From the NCBI GenBank assembly GCA_035294325.1, contig DATGLE010000097.1, positions 1 through 29,332 of the forward strand: DNA of 29,332 bases, read 5' to 3'. The notes beneath the pieces were generated by a model. That model did not search any database. It was not told the DNA's origin and saw nothing but the letters and a program-made list of their open reading frames with translations. The translations under genes and the position numbers were made by a program. The stretch comes from DATGLE01 sp035294325 (GTDB lineage: Bacteria > Chloroflexota > Ktedonobacteria > Ktedonobacterales > Ktedonobacteraceae). Positions within the stretch are counted from its first letter, which is position 1. Each line of letters begins with the position of its first letter. Shown here in pieces: positions 23,981 to 29,332 of the stretch.

Positions 23981-24009
23981 TTGTCAAATACTTCTCCGAA
24001 GAGTATACT
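23981..24009 (+). promoter_or_regulatory. Sigma-70-type promoter of the small gene at 24040
   Basis: TTGTCA (23981-23986), a 17-base spacer and TATACT (24004-24009); each hexamer is one base off consensus. Transcription would start near 24016, leaving a leader of about 24 bases. Confidence 0.7.
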
Positions 24010-24039
24010 ATAGGCAAGACCAGTACAGGGGAGGGCCAT

Positions 24040-24315
24040 ATGACAAATCCACAGGATATGTATGTGAGCCAGATACAGGCAGAGATCAGAAAGCATCTGG
24101 CAGCACTCAATGCACTGCAAGAAGCGCTTATCACACGCGCCAAGCTTCAGGAATACACTGAACTCCAGTTTGACGCACTGGCGAAAGTGGCGAGGGAAGG
24201 TATAGCTTTTGTCAATGCGGTGCGCGAAGGTGATACTATCGGGCCGGAGTGGATAGCCAGGCGTGATGAGCTTGCAGGGCGCGCCCGGCGCATCATCGAG
24301 GATGCATCTGAATGA
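24040..24315 (+). CDS. Small helical hypothetical protein, 91 aa
   Basis: GGGGAGGG precedes the ATG, and a near-consensus promoter lies 31 bases upstream, so this gene is well supported despite its size. The product is almost entirely helical and charged: DMYVSQIQAEIRKHLAALN, ALQEALITRAKLQEYTELQ, then DALAKVAREGIAFVNAVREGD and RRDELAGRARRIIED. Heptad-like spacing of Leu, Ala and Ile suggests a small coiled-coil or helical bundle. There is no signal, TM segment or cysteine. I recognise no family. A hairpin follows 26 bases after the stop, so it is probably monocistronic. Confidence 0.7.
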   Translation: MTNPQDMYVSQIQAEIRKHLAALNALQEALITRAKLQEYTELQFDALAKVAREGIAFVNAVREGDTIGPEWIARRDELAGRARRIIEDASE

Positions 24316-24341
24316 GGGGCGAGCAATATTCCTGGTAAAAA

Positions 24342-24395
24342 TGGTGGGTAGGAGGCGGAAGAGGCATACAATCCCCTCTCCCGCCTTTTCCACCA
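24342..24395 (+). terminator. Interrupted hairpin after the small gene
   Basis: Nested pairing of TGGTGG with CCACCA (24342-24347/24390-24395), AGGCGG with CCGCCT (24353-24358/24381-24386) and AGAGG with CCTCT (24360-24364/24375-24379). A TTTT lies inside the descending arm rather than after it, so the terminator call is moderate. Confidence 0.45.
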
Positions 24396-24539
24396 CGCCA
24401 TCCCTCGTGACTGCGTTACCAGGACAATGCTAAGTATAGCGATTTTTCTGTACGTTTCTATAGCCCTGGTAACTTAAAATCTACCCATCAATTCATGTAA
24501 TGCGGTCTATTTCCCCACCGGTCCACCTTTCCGCGCCGG

Positions 24540-25568
24540 TCACAGCGGGCAGGTATTCTCTGAATGGGTGCTGGCAAGCTGCGGACGTAAAAGCGCGGCC
24601 CGCTGCCGCTCATGGGCCAGGGGCCCCTGCCAATCCCCTGTCTGTCCTTCAATGCGTTCTACCCCGATGGCGAGCACACGCTGAGCGCCGGGACAGCGCT
24701 GTTGCAGATCAGGCAACAGGTGTTCCGGCTCGATCACTCGCGCCGAACCAGAGAGAATGAGGGCAAGCTGGTCGGCATAGCTGGGAACTATCAAAGCGGC
24801 CCGGCCCGTCTCCAGGATATTACCGATAGCCTCAAAGGCGCCATTGCCCGCGTAATCAGGGAGCAATATAAGTCCGCGTGGAGTTCGCTTATCGGGCGGC
24901 AGCGCGACTATGAAGCCGGGCCTGCCGCCACGGTGATTCAGCCCGCACTCGCCGGTATGGCTGATCGTGCAGAGGTAGCAGAGCACGCGCTCTTCGAGAA
25001 AGGCGCGAACCGGGGCGGAAAGCGAATCTTGCGTACACAGGTCGTCCGCCTGCCAGTGCCGTCCTCCGAAACCAACGGTCAGGCCGGGAATCTGCGTGCG
25101 GATATAGCGGGGGCAATGAAAGAAGCTCTGAGTGACATGCAGGCATATGTATATCCTGTCATATGCCGGCGAAGGTGAACATAACTCGGCCCGCCCATGA
25201 ACGCAGAGGCGCCGGCGCGTCGTATGACAGAGGAAAAAGAGCGCGATCTGCGTCTGGCGCCCGGCGGCCTGATCGCGCTCAATGCGCCAGAGGAGTTGCG
25301 CATCCAGCAGTGCCGGCTCGATGGGCACCAGGCAGGTATGTGCATCCGCTGGCCGCACAAAACCGGGCGCCCCCGGCAGAATCAGGCCACTCAAAGTGTG
25401 ATTCGGGCCTGGTCCCCCGACAACACAGATCGTTTGCTGCTCTATAAACTCCCGCGCTTCTTCCGAAAGATAGGGCTTTTTCTTCTGGTCAAAGGCAGCG
25501 CCGCTCTCATGCGTCCCCCAGCGAGAGCGCGCCAGTTGCTGACCGGTAGGGACTGCTGACAATTGCAT
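24540..25568 (-). CDS. Tandem pyridoxamine-5'-phosphate-oxidase-like (split-barrel) FMN-binding protein, 342 aa
   Basis: Two copies of the PNPOx-like split barrel are visible. The first (about residues 30-130) has SEEAREFIEQQTICVVGGPG, SGLILPGAPGFVRP and RRRLCVHGRAEL. The second (about 185-290) has VRAFLEERVLCYLCTISHTGECGLNHRGGRPGFI, GLILLPDYAGNGAFEAIGNILETGRAALIVPSY and LILSGSARVIE. YAGNG-x-x-x-x-x-GNI is the usual FMN-phosphate and substrate-side block of the family. The first half has lost part of that block, so only the second may bind flavin. Family members reduce flavin-linked substrates or bind FMN or heme; the substrate is unknown. The ribosome binding site is CAGGGA. The gene stands alone, downstream of the H-NOX gene on the same strand (gap 191 bases with a small hairpin). 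Confidence 0.8.
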   Translation of the reverse strand: MQLSAVPTGQQLARSRWGTHESGAAFDQKKKPYLSEEAREFIEQQTICVVGGPGPNHTLSGLILPGAPGFVRPADAHTCLVPIEPALLDAQLLWRIERDQAAGRQTQIALFFLCHTTRRRLCVHGRAELCSPSPAYDRIYICLHVTQSFFHCPRYIRTQIPGLTVGFGGRHWQADDLCTQDSLSAPVRAFLEERVLCYLCTISHTGECGLNHRGGRPGFIVALPPDKRTPRGLILLPDYAGNGAFEAIGNILETGRAALIVPSYADQLALILSGSARVIEPEHLLPDLQQRCPGAQRVLAIGVERIEGQTGDWQGPLAHERQRAALLRPQLASTHSENTCPL

Positions 25569-25690
25569 ACTATTCCCTGCTCCTGTTTTCTAGCGATTTT
25601 CTTCATTAACTGGCCGAAGAAACAGGATCCCGTCCATAGCGCACATAAGCGCATGCAGGTCCATACATCGGATCGCAAATCACACAATTG

Positions 25691-25711
25691 CCTCCGGTCC
25701 TTCACCGGAGG
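25691..25711. repeat. Small hairpin between H-NOX and PNPOx-like genes
   Basis: CCTCCGGT (25691-25698) pairs with ACCGGAGG (25704-25711) around a 5-base loop, 49 bases past the H-NOX stop. No T-tract on the minus strand, so it is a possible weak 3' end or a leader structure of the PNPOx-like gene. Confidence 0.4.
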
Positions 25712-25759
25712 AGAAAAGTCTTGTCACCAATGCCGGGAAAACGCATCTTTATATTTGTA

Positions 25760-26620
25760 CTAGGACAAAAACAGTGGTCTGTCCGAGGTGGGTGCGCGCC
25801 AGAAACGACGCTGCATCACATCGTCCTGGAGCCTGTTAGCCGTGCTGCAAACCAGTCCAACGTGCTGCAATCGTTCTACTGTCTCCAGCAGAACACTCAG
25901 GCGCAGGTGCTGAGCGGGCAATTGCATCTGCTGGAGCCGTTTTTGCAGCGCGAGCAGCGTGATGCCCTCAGAGGTGGGGAGCAGGGCCAGCACCAGTTCG
26001 GCCAGTTTACGCTTCTCAAGCTGGCGCGCGCGCTGTTCGGGCGTCTCCTCCCCGGCCGGGCATCTGGAGGATATAAAGCGGATCTCGAAACGACAGACGG
26101 CATCTCCTCGCTGCATACAGGTGCGCTCTACGACCTGCGCCTCCTCGCCAAAGCGCTCCGCCGCCCCCTCAATAGAGCCGAGCAGGATGGGGCAGAGCCG
26201 GCGATGGCTGTCATAAATGAGAGTCAATGCACCGGGCGTGGTCAGACTGGTTTCATAATCAAAGAGCGGTGGCGTCAGCGCGTCCGGCGTGCGGCGCAAC
26301 TGGGCGTGGGCCGCGCGCATCGTCAGTAAGAGTTCCTGGCCGCTATGCACGCGCTCTAACAGGTAACAGCAGAGACGACTGGTTATTCCATTGATGATGA
26401 AATAACGACCATACATACGTAAGAGCTTGCTGACCGGAAGCCGCGTTATTTGAGAGGCAACGCCGACTCCATGCAATAGATCATCATCCCCATAGACACG
26501 ATTAACCAGTGGAGCGGTGGCCGCCGTCTCTCCGATCATCTCCCGATAGCTCTCCAGCAGAGGCACACCAAATTGTTCAGCCAGAAATTTTTCCCAGGTG
26601 ACAAAGATTAAACCATGCAT
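25760..26620 (-). CDS. H-NOX heme-based gas sensor with C-terminal winged-helix-like extension, 286 aa
   Basis: Residues 1-182 are a heme-NO-binding (H-NOX) domain. H2 (MHGLIF), proximal heme ligand H105 (RAAHAQL), and the heme-propionate motif Y136-x-S138-x-R140 (IYDSHRR) are all present, with the closing FGEEAQVV and VCRFEIRF strands. The distal tyrosine linked to O2 binding is replaced by aliphatic I145-L146, as in NO-selective members. So it is predicted to sense NO. After a linker (185-203) the C-terminal ~80 residues (LAELVLALLPTSEGITLLALQKRL, LLETVERLQHVGLVCS, RRFWRAP) look like a winged helix. No histidine kinase, cyclase or chemotaxis domain is attached. If the extension binds DNA, this is a one-component NO regulator; that is inferred. 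AAAGGGGAC precedes the ATG. The leader is about 150 bases and contains a hairpin at 26727-26748. Confidence 0.88.
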   Translation of the reverse strand: MHGLIFVTWEKFLAEQFGVPLLESYREMIGETAATAPLVNRVYGDDDLLHGVGVASQITRLPVSKLLRMYGRYFIINGITSRLCCYLLERVHSGQELLLTMRAAHAQLRRTPDALTPPLFDYETSLTTPGALTLIYDSHRRLCPILLGSIEGAAERFGEEAQVVERTCMQRGDAVCRFEIRFISSRCPAGEETPEQRARQLEKRKLAELVLALLPTSEGITLLALQKRLQQMQLPAQHLRLSVLLETVERLQHVGLVCSTANRLQDDVMQRRFWRAPTSDRPLFLS

Positions 26621-26726
26621 GAGTGTCCCCTTTCCATAAAAGCCACTTCATAAAGCTCTTCTTGTGCCTGGCAGGTTACGTCCTGCTCCCTCAGTTTGTA
26701 TTCCCGTAGCTCGTAATGGGGCGATT

Positions 26727-26748
26727 CTGCCAGCAAGCAGGCTGGCAG
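26727..26748 (-). promoter_or_regulatory. Hairpin in the H-NOX leader
   Basis: Eight perfect base pairs with a 6-base loop, about 30 bases after the predicted -10 on the minus strand and about 107 bases before the H-NOX start. No T-tract follows. It could be a leader structure or operator. Confidence 0.35.
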
Positions 26749-26779
26749 CGATGACATGCAAACCAGTAATAGCAGTAGT

Positions 26780-26809
26780 ATCATAACATACTTTTAGTGA
26801 TTGTGTCCA
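26780..26809 (-). promoter_or_regulatory. Sigma-70-type promoter of the H-NOX gene
   Basis: On the minus strand TGGACA (26809-26804), an 18-base spacer and TATGAT (26785-26780), each one base from consensus. The transcript would carry a leader of about 150 bases. Confidence 0.6.
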
Positions 26810-26938
26810 GTATATAAATATATTTACACAAGAAATCCACTTCAATAAGATAAAATTTTTAAGTGAAATTTCGTTCATTTAGTTTTATGTAAAGTTATGC
26901 TGCGTTCTTATAAAGAATATGCCCCCGGTACCCGCTCT

Positions 26939-27042
26939 GGCTCGCGCCTGCGGCGCTCACTGGGGAGCATATGATGTGGATCAGGCGCTTCGCGCCTGAT
27001 CCACATCATATGCTCCCTCCCTGTATGGCGGAGCCGCACGAA
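26939..27042 (+). repeat. Modular palindromic repeat, copy B (26-base perfect arms)
   Basis: The arms 26963-26988 and 26992-27017 are perfectly complementary with loop TTC. The left flank (26939-26961) contains CTCGCGCCTGCGGCGCTCAC, shared with copy C. The right flank (27024-27042) contains GGAGCCGCACGAA, a looser match to copies A and C. The arm shares ATGATGTGG and CAGGCGC with copy A but differs elsewhere, with every change compensated on the other arm. Confidence 0.8.
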
Positions 27043-27213
27043 GGCACACAGGGCCAGAGAGCAAGGCCACTGAGCACCGGATTCTGTCTAAGGGGCCACT
27101 GGCTAACAAGCAGAAAAAGGTACAGTGCTTGAAACCGGGCACAGGCTATGGGACGTGTAGAGCTTGTGGCAAATAACAGAAATAATTCGATTTGCCGCAG
27201 CGGAGGATAGTGC

Positions 27214-28008
27214 ATGGAGCGTGCAAGAGAACGCCAGGTGGAGCAGGTAGCGGATAACGCAACTCTAATTGAGACCAGCAGATCGGATCTGCGTAGCCAC
27301 CTGACAATCGCTATCATACTCTGGTTTATCGGGGCCATAGTCTTTACAGCGCTCAGCTTCATTGTACATAACCATCCCGACTTCTGGCCCTTCGAGTTGA
27401 GCTTCACGAATCTGATTCAGGGGCCGCATCCCATTCCCTGCACCTATAGCCTGCAAGCCCCTCGCACCTGGGTAGACGCCGAAGCCGATCTGATCAATCG
27501 CATGAATGATCCCATACCTTCGATTGTCGTACCCATTGTCTGCATGATTATACTGGCGCTCTTTCGTCAGTTCCGCGCCTCGCTCCTGCTGGGATTAGCG
27601 ACGCTGACGGCTACGCTGGTATGGGGCGGAATTACGACGCTGGTTGCGCGCCCACGAGCGACGCCAAAGGATGGCATCTGCGTGCATCGCATCGTCAACG
27701 TGTTTAGCTTTCCATCGGGACATGTGACGCACGATGTTGTCTTCTATGGATTTCTGCTCTACCTGAGCTTTACGCGGCCCGTGCGACGCTGGCGCTATCG
27801 CTGGCTGCTATTGCCGTTGCAGGCCCTGGTGGCAATTTACCTGTTAGTGGTCGGCTTTTCGCGCGTGGAAGCCGGGGAACATCACCTGGTCGATGTGCTG
27901 GGAGGATACCTGTTCGGCGTGCTCTGGCTCTGCATCTTTATCTTCCTCTTCCAGTGGAGCGGCTACCTGCTAGCAAAGTATCGCGCAAAGAAGAAACTGG
28001 CGATCTAA
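27214..28008 (+). CDS. PAP2-family membrane phosphatase-like protein, 264 aa
   Basis: GGAGGAT precedes the ATG. Six hydrophobic segments are visible from residue ~30 to the end. The PAP2 catalytic motifs 2 and 3 are intact: FPSGHVTH (about 168-175, PSGH) and SRVEAGEHHLVDV (SRx5Hx3D, about 216-227). Motif 1 (KX6RP) appears only as an RP in TTLVARP; the lysine seven residues before is a glycine, so it is degenerate. The family removes phosphate from phosphatidate, undecaprenyl pyrophosphate or similar lipids. A long first extracytoplasmic loop (about 58-95, with HPIPCTYSLQAP) is unusual for the short bacterial forms. The stop codon overlaps the end of the convergent terminase gene by 4 bases. 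Confidence 0.85.
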   Translation: MERARERQVEQVADNATLIETSRSDLRSHLTIAIILWFIGAIVFTALSFIVHNHPDFWPFELSFTNLIQGPHPIPCTYSLQAPRTWVDAEADLINRMNDPIPSIVVPIVCMIILALFRQFRASLLLGLATLTATLVWGGITTLVARPRATPKDGICVHRIVNVFSFPSGHVTHDVVFYGFLLYLSFTRPVRRWRYRWLLLPLQALVAIYLLVVGFSRVEAGEHHLVDVLGGYLFGVLWLCIFIFLFQWSGYLLAKYRAKKKLAI

Positions 28009-29332
28009 TATCTCCCTTCGTCCTCGTAGAGCCTTCTTGGTTTGATGACAGCCACCTCTTGAACGGCTGGTATGAATTCCCGTGTCGCTTCACAGCATAA
28101 GGCAAGGCTCATAAGGTAATCATCGTTGGCCTCGCCATCCTCGCAGTACATCTCGATCAGGCCCTGTACCGGCACGCGATACCTGGCAAGCTTCAACTGC
28201 TTCCAGCACTCGCTATAGATCGCCGCCGGCGCCTCGTCCTGACGATAGATTTTGAGCCGCCCGGCATTGACCATGCTTAAAAACTGGTAGGTCAATCTAC
28301 TCTTGCTCGGCCTGCTGAACTTGAAGGCGCTCACCCTCTTATCGCCGAAACGATCAATGAGCAGGCTGGCGAGTGCTTCGCCCAGACCCGTTGCATCGAT
28401 CACCAGCCGCCTGATGTTCCAGCGCTGCGCAATCTCACAGATGACGGCGTACTGCTCGCTATGCCTCATTCCGGTAAAGCAGTAGTGATGAACGACCTCT
28501 ATCTTTGGCAGTTGAAATTCGTTGTAACGCACCTTGCCAACGGTGATGACCGTCGCATCATGGGCCGAGGCAGGAACCCTCCCCAGTGGGGAGGTAATGT
28601 AAACAGCGCCCAAACCATCCGCGCGGGGCCGATATTCGCCACCAACATCGATGCCGGCGACATAGATACCGTCGTCCTCCTCATCCGGCATCTCCTCCCA
28701 GTCGTGGCCGCCACTGAGCAGGTAGCACTGCATTTCGTTGAGTAGCAAGCCCGCACCGGAAATGGGCAGCAGGCGATATTGTGTCCGAATGGTGAGGTGG
28801 TCCGCACCGAGTCGGGCAATTTCGCCTTCGACAAACTTTTTGTAATTTGTATTGATGGCGGCGAGTGTCCTCCAGTCGTACTCAAAGTGGCGCTTGATGC
28901 CGTCGCGTTCCTCCAGCGCGAGATTATTCGCGCGCATGATAGCGAGCAGCGTGTCCTCGCTCCACGCCGTCCCATAAAGTACCGTGGTTGCGTTGGTAGT
29001 CGAAGCCATCGGGCGCAGTTCTCTATCGAATTTATCGATAGCGACATCCTGTGCTTCATCAACCTCCAATAACAGCGAAGCGGTAGCGCCGACGATATTG
29101 GACTCTCGCCCGGCTGAGAAGAACATGATACGCGGCCCGGCCTGGACATCACGCAGTTCTGGCGTGGGAGCGAGGCCGATCATATAGCCGAAGCTACGCC
29201 AGACGCGATCACGTGTCAGTGGATTATCGAGCATAGAGAGTAAGCGCAGGCGTGAGTTGATGACCTGTGGCTTGAACGTTACGTAGGAGCTGCTTTAATG
29301 ATCGTCCCGCTCTCCATGCAAGCGAGCAAGTA
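28005..29332 (-). pseudogene. Phage-type terminase large subunit, frameshifted, 5' end outside window
   Basis: The main frame (409 codons from ATG 29234) holds the later part of a large terminase. A Walker-B-like LLLEVDEAQDV is followed by VLYGTAWSEDTLL (coupling motif). The RNaseH-like nuclease has acidic residues in AGIDVGG, VIDATGLG and DDYLMSLAL. The Walker A region is missing. The frame stays open upstream of 29234 to about 29294 (TFKPQVINSRLRLLS). A second frame, entering at the right edge, reads YLLACMESGTIIKAAPT and stops at 29279. Joined with a one-base shift they give AAPT-TFKPQ, as expected for one continuous terminase. So a frameshift near 29279-29294 probably breaks the gene, unless it is programmed or a sequencing error. 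No other phage genes are visible; the rest may lie to the right. Confidence 0.75.

Larger units (their letters stand above)
26621..27213. other. 593-base divergent regulatory region between H-NOX and PAP2 genes
   Basis: It contains, from left, a hairpin (CTGCCAGC 26727-26734 with GCTGGCAG 26741-26748), the H-NOX promoter (26780-26809, minus strand), an AT-rich stretch (26810-26925) and modular repeat copy B (26939-27042). The remaining 170 bases before the PAP2 start show no clear promoter. No gene is supported here. Confidence 0.5.

Noticed and set aside
6975..27042. CRISPR array or transposon ends made from the palindromic repeats
   Set aside because: Copies are single, kilobases apart, and not arranged with regular spacers; no transposase or cas gene is present in the window.

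Overview
The window looks like a chromosomal segment of a Ktedonobacteria-type Chloroflexota (large, fairly GC-rich, multicellular soil bacterium). This is an inference from gene content: an orphan ECF-like sigma factor next to a membrane receptor, free-standing ClpX-type zinc fingers, an SUI1/YciH factor, mycofactocin-type genes outside Actinobacteria, a second EF-G, and many short palindromic repeats. No rRNA, tRNA or CRISPR array was seen.

Layout. 1-605: a DinD-like gene running off the left edge. 784-6822: a mycofactocin-type neighbourhood. A GxGYxYP-family protein is translationally coupled to an MftF-like glycosyltransferase; convergent to them are an MftC-like radical SAM maturase, an MftB-like peptide chaperone and an M19 dipeptidase. 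No MftA precursor is visible. 7161-10931: tandem ClpX zinc fingers, SUI1/YciH, a 14-TM drug exporter and a cytidylate-kinase-like protein, all on the + strand. 10943-11903: a MarR regulator behind a 5'-truncated isoprenylcysteine-methyltransferase-like remnant. 12186-13787: a LacI-type DNA-binding domain fused to a complete GH1 beta-glucosidase, with a near-perfect LacI-type operator just upstream. 13768-16686: a G1 (eqolisin) peptidase lipoprotein and a PlsC-like acyltransferase. 17108-20279: EF-G-like GTPase and a PfkB sugar kinase. 20491-23369: an operon of a sigma-like factor and a 3-TM receptor with an external type-1 periplasmic-binding-protein domain. 24040-26620: a small protein, a tandem PNPOx-like protein and an H-NOX heme protein with a C-terminal winged-helix-like extension. 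27214-28008: a PAP2 phosphatase. 28005-29332: a terminase large-subunit gene that appears frameshifted.

The strongest novelty candidates are: (i) the LacI-HTH/GH1 fusion with its own operator, which could be a DNA-tethered glucosidase acting as a sugar sensor; (ii) the MftB/C/F set with no MftA, flanked by a candidate hydrolase and a dipeptidase; (iii) the sigma-like protein whose region-4 position is replaced by two copies of a different module; (iv) the H-NOX/winged-helix fusion; and (v) a dispersed repeat family with conserved flanks and a different, perfectly self-complementary core in each copy. All functional statements come from reading the sequence and from family knowledge; no searches were run.
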